A stretch of 64,000 bases of DNA from Anagrus nilaparvatae (GCA_022575985.1 JAKSXM010000014.1:6758001-6822000), one strand, 5' to 3'. Counted from the stretch's first letter, positions 44,557 through 57,197 are shown. Notes: generated by a model from the sequence alone, not told the origin. Numbers and translations: made by a program.

Positions 44557-45165
44557 TATTTATATATATATAAATTTTATTTTACAACTAATGTTCTAAT
44601 CTTAATTATTTTACTTTTTATTATATTCACCCTCATTATATATTATTATATCATATACAATTATTATTTCCATATTATTTATTTTAAAACATTTTGAATA
44701 ATATTGTATTTTTTAAATTATTTTAAGTAAATCTTTAAAAATTTTACTATTCTACTCCCTATTATAAGCATATTATCTTGTAATTATCCTGAAAATTTTA
44801 ATATTGTAATTCAACTATTATAAGCATATTATTTTGTAATCTAATCATTGTAAACATTATTGTATTAACACAGATAGTCGACTATAAAACACCCGAACAA
44901 ACCCTATCCCCTTTACCACCCCCCATCAACATCATCTCCCCGACCTACTCTAATCGGGACAATTGGAATCCTGGGGAGGGTGATGTTACGTATGTTAGGT
45001 CATAATTGAAATATCACATCCGCATTCTCAAATATTTATATATTTAGCTTATTCCTGTTTGTATATTTATACTTATTCCTTTTTATATATTTACCTTATT
45101 CCTGCATTTCCTCAATTTCATATAACCAGCTTACATTCGACACTTTTAATTATTCCTTAATATTC
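44557..45165 (+). mobile_element. 3' end of an LTR retrotransposon with LTR start
   Basis: A purine tract CTGGGGAGGGTGA (44981-44993) is directly followed by TGTTACGTATG. From 44999 the sequence matches the LTR at 3889-4010, with about 45 bp of extra sequence in the middle. The match stops at about 45165, so the LTR is cut. Sequence 44557-44980 is AT-rich and non-coding here. Confidence 0.55.
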
Positions 45166-46140
45166 AATAGAAGACACATGTTTTTTAAAAGGTCATTTTA
45201 AAAACACAATACGTTTAATTAAAAAGAGCAAAAAGATAAAAAAACAAATTTTTATTATAAAAATATACTGGGGTTAAATAAAAAGAGTAGAATAATAAGA
45301 AAACGGAAATAATAAAAATTAAATAAATTTTTTTTTTTTAAACCTAAAGCACTTGAACATTTAGATATATGTTAAAAAACATATAGAAGAGTTGAGAGAC
45401 CGACAAAAAAATTATTTTGAAAATTTAAAGATTCAGAGTACTTAATAATGAGTTTCATATTAAAAAAATGTCATTAAAAAATGTACGTTAGAGTTACAAG
45501 CTTTATATTATTTTCGAGCTTTAAATTATAATATATTGTTTATATTATTTTCCTTCGTGTAAAAAAATCTAGCACTTGTAAAAATTTAAAAACTCAAAGA
45601 TTAGTATAAGATCGTTACTCAGTGAAGAATATTATATTTTCCTTACTTAAAAATATTTAATAAGGTAAAGTCAATTTTAAATTTGAAATTATGTAAAAAA
45701 AATTTTTTTTTAAAAAGTGCTTGGGAGACATACTCACCAAAGTGTATGCAATTAAGAAAAAATTACTTTTATGTTTTTGAAGTATTATACCATTTTTATT
45801 TTAAGTAAACATACCGCATAATGATTCGTATCTCAAATCTTTCATTAGATAAATATTTACTGTTATATAAATAAAGTTCAGTAAAAGTATATCCTAAAGC
45901 AATAATTTATAATAATCTGTCCAGAGTACTTTTAACATGCCTCAAATTACTTTTAAATCTATTTAAAAGTATTTTATACTGACTTTATTTATTTGTATCT
46001 AAAATCTTTCGTTAGATAAATAAATTTCAGTAAAATTAGATCCGAAGCAATAATTTATATTAATGTGACCAGAGTATTTTTAACATGCCTTCAATTACTG
46101 AAAAATATTGGCTAATTGGCTCATTGATAATTGGCGTGTT
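45166..46140. repeat. AT-rich region with a ~165-bp direct repeat
   Basis: 45828-45955 and 45995-46105 are diverged copies in the same orientation (CGTTAGATAAATA, AGCAATAATTTATA, TTTTAACATGCCT). The rest shows nothing recognisable. Confidence 0.45.
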
Positions 46141-46608
46141 CAGGATAATGAGGCGACGATAAATAATGACACTTTATATAAACTGGTAAGAATGCAATTT
46201 ATTGAAAAATAACGATGATACTGTTTATTGACGCTACCTCTCTCACATAATTTTATAAGACTACACAAATGTATTAACATAAATAATTCGTAATCACTAA
46301 GTTAATTAAATGTGAAATTTACCAAATAATTGGGAAGGACACGTTAACTTGATAAATAATATTATAAAAAACATATAATTAAACTTTGACAACTATGAAT
46401 AATTAATTAAAGAACAATGAATAATAACGATGCTTAATGTGTTCCTTGTGTCGCAAGACTGGCTTTGGTCAGCGAAGGGGCGGTAAAAGACGCCGGTTTA
46501 TGCGCGAGATTATTTACATAAGGTGTCAAAATAACGAATTACGCGTGCTTGAACATTGTCGATCTTGAGACACGAGAACCGCGAGAGACAAATATTCTAT
46601 TTTAAACA
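46141..46608 (-). repeat. probable 3' LTR of the BEL/Pao element
   Basis: On the minus strand the end of pol (GAGGCGGGCGGAAA, a purine tract) runs into TGTTTAAAATAG at 46608, the usual start of a BEL/Pao LTR. The GC content is higher than the flanks to about 46430. The far end is not defined because no second LTR exists in the window. Confidence 0.45.
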
Positions 46609-49600
46609 TTTCCGCCCGCCTCGTCGTGATAACGACGAAAATTACTTTCTTCAGAAGGAAGAAGTATTAATTTGACTATCGGTCTTAAAAATTGAGAGGT
46701 AGACGTTTTTACTGTGACAGTTCTGATTAGACCATCTGCACCAGGATGTAGTTCTATGACGCGTGCTAGAGGCCATTGAGTTGGAGCCGTGCTGTCGCTC
46801 TTAATGAGAACCAAGGACCCCACTTCGATGTTTGACTTTTCATGACGCCATTTGTTTCTTACTTGGACTGACTGGAGGTATAGTTTGTGCCATGTGTTCC
46901 AGAAGTCGTCTCTGACCTTATTGACAAGTCGCCATCTTTGTAGATGACCAATTTTGACACCTAATTCAGACGTTTCAGGTAAAGACTTCAAGCCACGGTC
47001 TATGATTAAATGACCAGGAGTTAGTGAGCTGAAATCAGAAGGATCATCTGTTAGTGGGCACAATGGACGCGAGTTCATACACGATTCGATACAACACAGG
47101 AGTGTCGTCATCTCTTCAAATGTTAGAGTTAAGTCTCCAATGACGCGTTTTAGATGGAATTTGGCAGATTTCACCGCAGACTCCCAGATGCCACCGAAAT
47201 GCGGCGCAGAGGGGGGGTTGAAATGCCAATTAATACCTTGATTAGATAACTCGTGAATGATGTGTTTTACGTGTGAAGATCCCTCAGAAAACATGGCTTT
47301 CAAAGCAGAATCAGCGCCTACAAAGTTTGTACCGCAATCAGAGTACGCATCAGTGCACAAACAACGCCTTGAAATAAATCTCTTAAATGCGGCCATAAAA
47401 TGCTCAGTGTCGTAACGTGAAACAAATTCTAAGTGTACTTCTCTGGTAGACATGCATACAAAGACTGCTATATAACCGGGAAAGGACTTACATCCTCTAC
47501 CTGACGACATTCGCGCTTTAATTGGTCCGGCATAATCAATTCCGACTTGAGCGAATGGATGAGAACGTGTGACTCTAGAAGCAGGTAAGTCACCCATTTT
47601 TTGAGTCATGACAGATGCTCTGAAGCGAATACAAGGAATACAATTTGATATGAATTTTTTGACAGTTCGTCTGCCATTGATTATCCAATGTGACTCTCTG
47701 ACGGCAGATAACGTAAGTTGTGTACCACCATGAAGCATATTTTGATGACAGTTTCTAATAATGAAATGTGCTAGATTGGAGTAAGGCGATAAAATGAATG
47801 GAAATTTCTCATCAGGAGAGAGATTAGCGTTTCTGAGACGACCACCTACTCTAATACAGCCATTTATATTGTCAAAAGATGGGTATAAGTTTAGCAAATT
47901 GCTACGATTCGAGATGACTTGCTTTTGAGATAGCTTATGAAATTCATTAGGAAAGTCAATTAATTGCGACAGACGAGTCCATACCATCATGGCGTTTTTG
48001 ATTTCTCCAGGAGAGAGCCATGATCTTTTTAATTTTGGTGAGTTAATTTTAGATGATTTTAAATTGTTAATGAAGCGAATAGACTACGCTGTGACTCTTA
48101 GTAGTTTAATTAAAGAAGAATAACGAAAAACTAAATCAAAAATTTCCCCTTTTTTAATTTGCGACGTTACGTGACAGGTTTTCTTTTTCTCTGATATTTC
48201 TACGACCTCAAAATTCTCGGATTGTTCTGTTGGCCATGGCAGATTATTTTCAAATAAAAATTCTGGTCCGTTCCACCATAAATTAGATTGCGAGAATTAA
48301 TCAAAGGAGATTCCTCTTGTGCCTAAATCAGCTGGATTTTGTTTACCTTCGACGTAATGCCATTGAGCGTTTGGAGTGGCATTGTTGATTTGAACTATTC
48401 TATGAGATACAAAAGATGTCCATAAGTATGGTTGAGACCTAATCCTGCTAAATTATTTTTTGCGTCTGACCAAAGATGTATGTTTACTGAAGAAAACTCA
48501 TGTAAGTCAACGACTTTTTTGACTAGATTACGCAATAATACAGATGCGCAAAGTTCTAAACGAGGTATAGAAACTGTTTTGATAGGAGCGACTCTAATTT
48601 TTGCAATTATGAGGTTGACTGAACAAAATCCGTCCTCGATTATTCTAAAATAGACTGTAGCAAGTGCTTGTTCGGAAGCGTCTCCAAAGCCGTGAATTTC
48701 GACTATGCGACTTGACAAATAACCTATCCATCTTGGGATTTTGAAGTCTTTGAGTAGCTTTAAGTCGCTATATATCTCTTCCCACAAAGAAAAATGAGAC
48801 TCACTTAATAATTCGTCCCAATTAGTCCCTTCTTTCCAAATAAGTTGCATAAGAATTTTACATCGTATTATGAGCGGGGAGACAAGACCTAATGGATCGT
48901 AAAGCTTAGCTATGATTGACAATACTTTACGTTTTGTGAGATAATTGGACTGAAATTGAAAATCGCCATGAAATGATAACTCGTCAGAATTGTGATTCCA
49001 ATTAAGACCTAATAATTGAAAATCATGGTTTAAGCAATGATTTACATCTGAAGAATCAGCTAACCAGTCGGCGGGAATGTGTTTTAACAATTCGCAATCG
49101 TTTGCGACCCATTTTCTCAATGGAAATCTGCCCGCCATGAGCAAATTGCTTACTTCACGAGAAAGATCTACAGCTTCATTTACGGTGTCATGGCCAAAAA
49201 GACAGTCATCGACATACATATTGTCTTCGATTACTCTACGTGCTGCAGATTGAAGAGCCTCTTGAGCTAATTGTCTTAGGCATCTTAAGGCTTGAAAGGC
49301 TGAAGGAACTACTCCATACGTTACTGTGTTTAAGTCAAAAATAGATATGCAGTCGTTTGAGGAATTTCGCCATAAAATTCGTTGATATTTTCTGTCCTCA
49401 GGATAAATTAAAATTTGCCTATACATTTTAGCAATGTCAGCACCGTAAACGTATCTATATAATCGCCAACGTATTAGTACAGAAGTGACGTCAGTGTGTA
49501 AGGCAGGACCGGTTAAAAGTACGTCGTTAAGAGATGCAGACTTTTTTGCACGAGAAGAAGAGTAAAAAACAACGCGAAGCTTTTTACCGTGCTAAAAAAT

Positions 49601-50365
49601 GCCGTGATGAGGTATAAAGTACATCTCTGAAGGATCGTGAACAAAATTGTCGTTGGCTAAACTACTTACAAAAGACATGTGATTTAAATCACTATATTCG
49701 AATAAAAATTTGACATACTCTTGCTTAAGAAAGACATCTTTGGAAAATCTATTTTCTAGTCTAATAAGATAATTTTTGGCAACATCAAAAGAATTTCCAA
49801 AATCATGACAGTTATCTCTAAATGTGAGTCTTACAATAAAGCGACCAGATTCGTCCCTAGAGAAAGTTTCTGAGAAATGACGTTCGCAAGCAGCGTCTTC
49901 TGAAGACATAAGATCTAGCTTGTCGGGAACAGGAATTGACTTGACTTCCCAAAATTTTTGCAGTTGTTGACGAAGCTCTTTGTATTCATTGTGAATTGAG
50001 GTTAAGTGCTGAGAAGTTATTGAATTATTATTATGAGAAACGTGAGGAGAAGAGCAAGTAAGAATCCAGCCCAAAGTGGTTTGCTGAGCCAAGGGTTCGC
50101 CAAGATTGCCCTTTCTTAGACCTTCCTCTATGATAAGAGTGTAAATATAATTACCCAGTATTAATTCAATTTCGTCGTCAGCGAAAAAACGAGGGTCAGC
50201 CAATTGAATATCAGAAAGATGTGTCCAGGCTGGGTCAAAGCTAGAGCATTTAGGATTGTACGATGAGACATTATTCAGAACGAGAGCTTCAGTATTATAA
50301 ATATAATTTTTATTTATACATGACCTTATACTGAATTGTGCAGTTCCTCTGACGCGTGTGGACAT
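46602..50365 (-). pseudogene. pol: BEL/Pao pol (protease end, RT, RNase H, integrase)
   Basis: Three minus-strand frames cover one polyprotein. 49592-50365 holds the end of the retropepsin-like region and the start of RT (QQTTLGWIL; DLMSSEDAACERHFSETF). 48395-49426 holds RT with the catalytic YVDD (NMYVDDCLFGHD) and the Pao-type block (KVLSIIAKLYDPLGLVSP, GFGDASEQA). 46602-47990 holds integrase with GGRLRNANL, HGGTQLTLSAVR, the zinc finger pair CIPCIRF, Asp in VGIDYAGP, Asp in SDCGTNF and Glu in GGIWESAVKSAK, then the C-terminal DUF5641-type block (RWRLVNKVRDDFW, GSLVLIKSD). 47991-48394 and 49427-49591 are joined by frameshifts and stops. gag and the 5' LTR are missing: the R1 element begins at 50358. 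Confidence 0.9.
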
Positions 50366-51625
50366 GTCAGCAACCGCCGTGACGCTGAAGGACGTTGTAC
50401 AGGCTTTGGAAAAACACCATAAGGAAATAATGGAAGCTCATCGCAGCATGTCACATCACTGCACATCAGTAAAAAAAAATTGCGGCATGCCAATTAAAAA
50501 TGGAGTAAATATCTTCGGCAATGTGTTCATTCAACTTGAGCTAATAACGAAGAGACTGAATGTGGAAACGCAAGATATTGAGTCTGCTCTTAAAAAAGCA
50601 GAACATAAACAGCAGGCAAAGAGAACCCAATCGTCTTCCTCTGAGGAGAACTCTCCAGAGTCAAGACAAGATAGGAAAAGGATCCCCAAGAAGAACCTCA
50701 GCAACTCTGGGGTGGAGCAGCAGAATAACGCGGAGCTCCAGGAAGAAGAGGAAAGAAGGAAAATGCTGCTTCAAGAATACCAGAGGAAGGAGCAAGAGCA
50801 GAGGAATAAGGAGAAAGTGCGACTGAAACAGGAGGAAAAGGAGCGGCGTAAAAAGATAAACTGATCCAGGAGAAAAAAAAGAAGGCAAGTCTGCTAGAAT
50901 TATAACAAAAGCAGAAGCTGGAACAGAAAAAAGGGAAGCGGCCACCAAAAGAGAATAAACTTGCGGGGGGAGATCGCCACAATAAGGGAGATGACTTAAA
51001 GGCTGCTCCTAACAACACCAAAGAGAACGGCCCACAGCGTAACCCTGAGACCTCCCCCAACAAGGATGGAGATAAAGACGCCCCTAGGCATAAGTCTAAA
51101 AAAGAAAGAAAGCTGCTGAAGAAACAAAAGCAGCTGCAGCTTCAACCAAGAAAGGGTACCGATCAGCATATGGAGATATGCGAAGTAGCTGACGGACAGG
51201 AGCAGCAAAATCAGGTACCTAAGAAGCCACTGGACAAGGAGGAAAATTGGCTGGTAAAGGGTAAGAAGAAGAAAAAGCCCAGGGCCAAAGAGCCCCAACC
51301 AACCAAGGAAGCTGCAGAAAAAGGTAAAGTACCTTCCAAGGTGGGAAGCCGCAGGTATAGGAAAAGGAAGGAAGCCTTCCAGATTACCCAAGCGGCGGGA
51401 AAATCCTACGAGGAAACGCTTCTCGATTTAAAGAGAAACGTTAACCTCGAAGAATCTGGCGCGAAGGTCCACCGCATTAGGAAAACTCAAAACGGCAGCG
51501 TCCTTATTGAGTTGGAGGCCAAAAGGACCGGCAAAAACTTGAAGAAGCGGTGAAGTCGGTCACGGGCCCTGAGTCGAATGTTCGTGACTTGATCCCGACA
51601 CTAAAACTCGAAATTCGAGGAACAA
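50358..51625 (+). pseudogene. R1-clade ORF1 (gag-like), N-terminal part
   Basis: It starts near ATG 50364 (MSATAVTLKDVV...). An acidic/Lys-rich coiled-coil part continues to a stop at 50862-50864, then by frameshift through a long Lys/Glu/Gln-rich stretch. From 51170 the frame reaches the conserved R1 gag block QAAGKSYEETLLDLKRNVN, KVHRIRKTQNGSVLIELEAK and, in another frame after 51550, SVTGPESNVRDL and LKLEIR. Similarity ends abruptly at about 51625, where gypsy B begins. The ORF1 zinc knuckles reappear at 57437, so this is the first half of one interrupted element. The antisense frames at 50661-51391 are shadows. Confidence 0.75.
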
Positions 51626-51892
51626 CTTATCTTGTAGAAATGGTATTGGTGCAATATTTTTTAAAGTATGATTATTATTATGAATGGATTATAAATAATT
51701 TTAAATCGATGTTGTATTTATTATGTATAATTATTTTATTTTAATATACAATAATTTTATGTGATTATAGTAGCCAAAGTAGCATTTTTTTTATATTTTT
51801 TATTTTTGAGTTTTATTATTTATTTAATTACATGATTGTACATATTTATTTAGTTACAATATTAAACAAAAAAAAAATTTTATTATTTGTTA

Positions 51893-52477
51893 TTTGCATC
51901 TAAACAAAGTCTTTTAAATTTTTGTATATTTTCTTCATTATCCACTAGATAACCATTGTTTAACGATACTTTATCCACTTCACTTATTTCTTGAATATTT
52001 TTTTGTAAAATTTGGTTTATCTTGTTCTTCTCTTTTTCTTTTAATTTTATAATCATTTTCAAATATTAATTTATTATCATCTTTTTTGTAGTAATTTATT
52101 AACTTAAAATCTTCATTATTATTTTTTACACTCTCATATTTTTTTAAAATTTGTTTTGTATTTTCTTCAAATTCTTTAACATAATTAACTTCTTGTTTTT
52201 GCTTAATAATTTTATTATTTTTATTATTGTCTATTATTTCTCTATATTCAGTATTTATTTTATACATACTTAAATAATATTCGTTTTTATCTGATGATTT
52301 AAATTTATTCATTGCGTTGTTATTATATATGTATTGAACTGGATTATTATTACCATCATTATTATTGTCTGTTTTGTTTTTATTTAGATTATCTATAAAC
52401 TCTTTCGTAAAGTAACCTTTAGCTTCTTCGGCACCTACACGTGCATTATGACGCGCTTTTCTATCAATTTCCCTCAT
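51893..52477 (-). CDS. accessory ORF 2 of gypsy B, unknown function
   Basis: It follows ORF 1 in the same frame after two stops (TAA TGA) and 12 bases, starting MREIDRKARHNARVGAEEAK. 165 residues to the stop at 51980, rich in Asn and Lys with a charged helical second half (KEFEENTKQILKKYESV). A one-base shift in the A run near 52004-52010 continues openly to TAA at 51893 (EISEVDKVSLNNGYLV...), so the original protein probably had about 194 residues. The basic, charged composition suggests nucleic acid or RNA contact; no family is recognised. Confidence 0.5.
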
Positions 52478-52489
52478 AACATTTAATCA

Positions 52490-53068
52490 TTATTTTTTAT
52501 AATGATTTTCAATTATCGATGATTTTTTTACGGATACTATTGTTTGTAATTTATTGTTTTTTATTATATCCACTGTAATATTCTTTTTACCTATTTTAAT
52601 TAACTTATTATTTTTAGCTTTGTTTCTCACTATTTTTATCATATTTTGCACTTCTTCATTATTACGTTCTTCTTCTGTTTTATTCATGATTTCTTGCAAC
52701 ATATCAATATCTTCATTATGCATAAATTCACACTCATAACACTGTGTTGCGGCATTTTTTTCAACAACTTTTTCTTCTGTTTGGGTCCCCACTTCATTTT
52801 CATTATTTTTTGTAGTTTCATCAAATTTTCCTATTTTTTTATTATATTTACTCCTCGATATTTTCAAATTTCTCTTACCAAATAAAATTTTTTCACCTTG
52901 ACCTGCAAATTTCATATCTTTTGTGTGCTGTACATATGCATCCTGTACAGTAGTATATTTACCGTTTACATCTTTGTAAAAATGATTTTTTATTTGAACC
53001 CAACTATCCACCTTATTTTTTGCAGTTTGCTCTTTATTTTGAGAACTATTATATACCATTCGTTGCAT
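52490..53068 (-). CDS. accessory ORF 1 of gypsy B, unknown function
   Basis: 192 residues starting MQRMVYNSSQNKEQ, 114 bp after the pol stop at 53183. It is Lys/Asn-rich, with a middle Cys/His cluster CYECEFMH preceded by two TQ motifs (EVGTQTEEK and AATQCYE), and a Lys-rich C-terminus. No signal peptide or membrane helix, so it is not an envelope. TQT is the core of dynein light chain (LC8) binding peptides; this is a weak hint only. I know no matching family. Confidence 0.55.
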   Translation of the reverse strand: MQRMVYNSSQNKEQTAKNKVDSWVQIKNHFYKDVNGKYTTVQDAYVQHTKDMKFAGQGEKILFGKRNLKISRSKYNKKIGKFDETTKNNENEVGTQTEEKVVEKNAATQCYECEFMHNEDIDMLQEIMNKTEEERNNEEVQNMIKIVRNKAKNNKLIKIGKKNITVDIIKNNKLQTIVSVKKSSIIENHYKK

Positions 53069-53182
53069 TTTTACTAACTTATGTTTATTATATTTTAATT
53101 TCTCTTAAGGAATTTAATATTAACACTTTATTTATATTTTGATGTGATCACCTTGGTGTTTTAAAATATAATAATTTTCGAT

Positions 53183-55949
53183 TTATTTTTCAAAAGGTAT
53201 AAAATCTTTAGCGTTGTACTGCCCTCTTTCTATATCTGTATTTGGGTGTATTAGTATATATGTGTTGTCATCTATTTTCTTTTTGATTATAAAAGGTCCT
53301 GTACATACATTAAAAAATTTAGCATATTTTTTATTTTCAGCATTCGATATATTTTTAGCTTTTAATAATACCCAATCATTTACATTATACCTTATATCTA
53401 CACGATTTTTATTTTTATTCTCATTATCTTTTTTTCTTCTTTTTCTTATATTTTCGCGGGCAAAAATTAACTTTTGATCATAATTTTCTACTTCAGGATC
53501 TATTTAAAATATTTGTCCAAATTCTTTCTGGTTTCATTTTTTTATAAATTTCAATAGGTGTATATCCCGTTGTAGAGTTATATGTTTCATTTAAGATTTT
53601 TTCAATTAATTTCAAATGGTTTGGCCATGATGTATGTTTATCCTTCACTAATACTCTTAAAAATTTGTGTATTTCTCGGTGGTAACGTTCCACGTTTGAA
53701 GCCTGTGAATTTCTAATTGATGTAAAAATCACTTTAATTTTTTTCTTTTTTAGAGTTTCCATCCATTTTTCTGATATATAATATGATGCATGGTCATTCT
53801 GAATTGCTTCGATTCTTCCGTTTTCCGGTATAAATCTTTTAAATATTTTATTTATTATTGTATCAGTTTTACAATTTGTTATTGCATAGAATTGTACATA
53901 CTTTGAAAAAACATCAACACATGTCATAATATATCTTACGCCAGCTCTACCTTCAACTATTGGCCCTACGATATCAGTACTTATAATTTGATTAATCCTT
54001 TCAATTTCAATATTTTTAAATTTTAATTTGGTAGACATTGGATAATATTTCGTTTTTTGGCATATTTCACACTTTTGTAATATATTTGATATTTTACTCC
54101 TTATGCCTTTAAAATAAAACTCTTCTTGAAGCATTTTTTGAATTTTTTCGCCTCCAATATGTACGTATATTTTATGTATTTCTACGATTAATTTTTCAAC
54201 TATTTTTTCAGTTAATACAATGCACTTATTTTTGTTAACTATTTTCTTTAGAATTCCATCTTCAATTATATATTTTTTCATAGTTTTTTCATCGGTTTCA
54301 TTTAATATTTTGTTCATAATAATTACTAATTTTTTGTCATTTTGCTGTTCATTTTTAATATTTTTTAACATGTTTATAAGTTCGTTGCTCGGGTTTTCAT
54401 AAAATATTTGATTTATTGATATTTCTTTTATATTTTCTGGTTCATAGTTTTGATCATAGCCACGACTTAAGATATCTGCTGCAATATTTTTCTTTCCAGG
54501 TATATAATTAAATTCCAAATCGTAATCTTGCATAAATAATATCCATCTTTTTAGTCTCTCATTTACAAATTTACACTTATTCATGAAAGTTATAGCTTGG
54601 TGATCAACCCTTACAAAAACTTTTGCTCCTGCTAAATATGTATTTAACCGCTTTAAAGAGTATACTACTGCTAAAAGCTCCCGTTCACAAACAAAATATG
54701 ATAATTCACAAGCTTTGAGTGTTCTACTTATGCACGTTATAATTTTTTCTTCTTCATTTTCATCTAATTGTGATAGTATACTGCCTAAAGCAAATTTTGA
54801 AGCATCACATGTTAAAATGTAAAATTTTCTTATATCAGGAAAAACTAATACTTTATCTTTAATGAATAATTTTTTAATTTTATAAAAAGCACTTTCATGT
54901 TCATCACTCCATTTAAATTTTACACCTGTTTTTAGTAGATTTAATAATGGAGATATTTCATGTGCAAAATTTTGAGCATATTTTCCATAATAGTTTAAGA
55001 AACCTAAAAAAGCTTGTAATTGTTTAATATTTTTTGGTCTTTTATAGTTATAGATTTTTTCTAATTTTTCTGGATCTTGTTTAAGCCCTTCTGCTGTTAA
55101 AATATGGCCTAAGAACTTAATTTCTTTTCTACAAAATTTACATTTTGAAAAATTCAGTGTAATATTATATTTAATTAACTGTTTAAAAACTTTTTCTAGA
55201 TTGTCTATATGACTTTCAAAGGTTTGTGACATTACACTCATATCATCTACAAAGCAAATTATAAATTCATTTATTTCTTTTAAAACTATTTCCAACGCTC
55301 TTACTAACGCTGCACTTGCCACTTTAATACCAAAAGGCACTACACAAAATTCATAAATTTTTCTATCCACACTAATTCCTGTATATTTTCTGCTTTCTAC
55401 AGCTAAGCTAATTTGGTGGAACGAGCTCGTAAGGTCTAAACTTGACAAGTACTTTTGTGCTTTGCATTTCATTAATATATCATCTACACTTTGAGGAGAT
55501 TCATAATCATTTTTAAGTTTTTGATTTAAGCATCTTCCATCCACGCATAAGCGAATATCACCATCTTTTTTGTCACTTGTTGTAATATGATTTATATATT
55601 CCGTATTCGACCTTCTTATAATACCATATTCAAGCATAGTGTCAATGGCTTTCAATACTTTTTCTTTTCTTGTTAACGGAATTGGATACAGTTTAGCGAA
55701 AAATGGTTTATCATCTTTAAGCTGCAATTTGTATTCAAAATTTTTTATACGACCAGGTCTTTTACTAAACAATTCTCTATTTTCAAATATTATTTTTTTT
55801 AATAACTGTTTTTCAGAATCATTTATATTATCACATTCGTTTACTTTTTTTTCAACTTCAAATACAGTTAATTCAAAACACGCCTTACTTCTGTCTGGGC
55901 CTTTGCAGACATTGTAACCTACAGAATATGGTACTGGCGCAATATTCAA
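53183..55949 (-). CDS. pol: gypsy B pol: RT, RNase H, integrase
   Basis: The open frame 53493-55949 encodes 818 residues. RT carries KLYPIPLTRKEKVL, DGDIRLCVDGRCLN, SLDLTSSFHQI and the catalytic pair in FVDD. RNase H carries TCDASKFALGSILSQ, ERELLAVVYSLKRL and RVDHQAITF. Integrase carries H...H...CEICQKTKY, the first Asp in STDIVGP, the second in IQNDHASYY and Glu in ASNVERYHRE. The frame stops at 53493, but shifting by one base at about 53497 opens a further 105 residues to TAA at 53183 with the integrase C-terminal GPF module (NVCTGPFIIKKKIDDNTYIL). Protease is missing. The first ~25 residues come from the 92-bp inverted repeat shared with the R1 junction, so the N-terminus is not native. 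Confidence 0.85.
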
Positions 55950-55967
55950 ATATTTAAAAATAAAATC
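55876..55967 (-). repeat. 92-bp inverted repeat, arm 1
   Basis: Matches 57374-57465 in inverse orientation with a single difference (AGACAGAAG versus AGACTGAAG). It comprises gypsy-side sequence plus about 35 bp of R1 ORF1 ending at ...KGPDRSKAC. Confidence 0.85.
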
Positions 55968-56868
55968 GATAAAGTAGATAATCTGCCAATAAATATGATA
56001 AAGTAGAAATATCGATAAAATAGATATTTATTGATTTGTAAGTAAAAAATATAAATAGATTGAAATTTGAATAAAAAATGAAAATGCAATCTCTGAATGC
56101 AGTCGCGAATGCATAGATAGATTGCAAGATCATTCTTAAAATACTTATTTAAAATCTTTATGTAAATAGTGTAAATAGTTAGTTTTAAGTCAAATTAATT
56201 TTAATGGAATATTCTAGAATAATCTTTAAATAAATAATTAATCAAATAAAATATAAAAAAATTAAATAAAAGTAAATATAAAATAATACAAAAACAAAAT
56301 TAAATAAATATGAAAATTTTTGTACTAGAACAATTAAATTTTTAATTCTTATTTTACTAATTTATACACATGATTTAATTGTTCTAAAGTTCTAGAAGCT
56401 TCATGAACAAAATTGCGAGTGTAGTTGAAATCTGTGCGATTTCTATATAAAGAACGACAGATTTTTGCAAAGGCTCACTCTTAATTTTGCTGTCTTGAAC
56501 TTCAAGTATATGATGCTTGATTTTCAATGAATAGATATATTTACTATAAATATATTCTTTTATTTTAAGACAGTGAAATTTCCCAATCCTTTTTATCATT
56601 TCAGGTTTATCTAATATTGCATATTGCAATACGATCAAATTCATAATTAATCTAAATTTTTATTTTTTTTTCAGTAATAATTTTGCAGTTGCTTTTGCAA
56701 TGAACATCTTATATTGTATATAACAATATAAGACGTTAAAAGGTAGAGAAATCTATCGTATATAGGCGGGTAGGATTTTAGTGATAAAAGTGATAAAAAA
56801 TATATATATATGGGTAATTTTCTCATTTTTGTGGAATAAGTAAATGGTGGTCAAAACCGCCACTTACA
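55968..56868 (+). repeat. probable LTR region of gypsy B, plus orientation
   Basis: The LTR appears to end CCGCCACTTACA at 56868, two bases before a primer site. Its start cannot be fixed; the region is AT-rich with a palindrome CTTATATTGT...ACAATATAAG near 56708-56732. The ORF at 56384-56644 on the minus strand is not convincing. Confidence 0.35.
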
Positions 56869-56870
56869 AC

Positions 56871-56884
56871 TGGCGACCGTGACA
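56871..56884 (+). promoter_or_regulatory. primer binding site, tRNA-Arg type
   Basis: TGGCGACCGTGACA fits the 3' end of an arthropod tRNA-Arg (CCA plus a CACGGTCG-type acceptor stem). The site sits right after an LTR-like ACA end, the standard position for minus-strand DNA priming. Confidence 0.6.
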
Positions 56885-56948
56885 TTTGAGAACTTGAATT
56901 AATTAAAAAAAAAAAAAAAAACAATAGTAATAGAGTAATTTAAAATGA

Positions 56949-57197
56949 ATTAGAAATGGATTAGAAAGTATAGAAACATTATGTAAATTAAATAATAAAT
57001 TAGTATCAAATATTGTAAAATTTGATGAATGGGATCAAATAATTGGTTATTTAAAACAATTAAAAAACTTGCAAAATGATCAAGAAATAAAAATAGAAAA
57101 ATTATTTGATAAAAATTTAGAACAAAGTAAACAAATTGATAAATTAATAATTGAATCTAATGAGCAAAAAGAAAATATTGAGAAAATTGAGACATAA
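56949..57197 (+). pseudogene. coiled-coil frame after the primer site (gag N-terminus?)
   Basis: An open stretch of 82 codons without ATG encodes a Glu/Lys/Ile/Leu-rich helix (KLFDKNLEQSKQIDKLIIE) that ends in TAA. A short ATG frame at 57338-57451 (MGDRTKNISKLLDFIF...) follows and runs into the inverted repeat. Position suggests the start of gag; no gag motif is recognised. Confidence 0.35.

Noticed and set aside
50661..51391. Long minus-strand frames rich in Phe and Leu
   Set aside because: They are antisense to the Lys/Glu-rich R1 ORF1; the membrane-like composition is a by-product of AAG/GAG codons.
56384..56644. 86-residue minus-strand frame
   Set aside because: AT-rich, lies in the putative LTR region, and has no motif or context supporting a gene.
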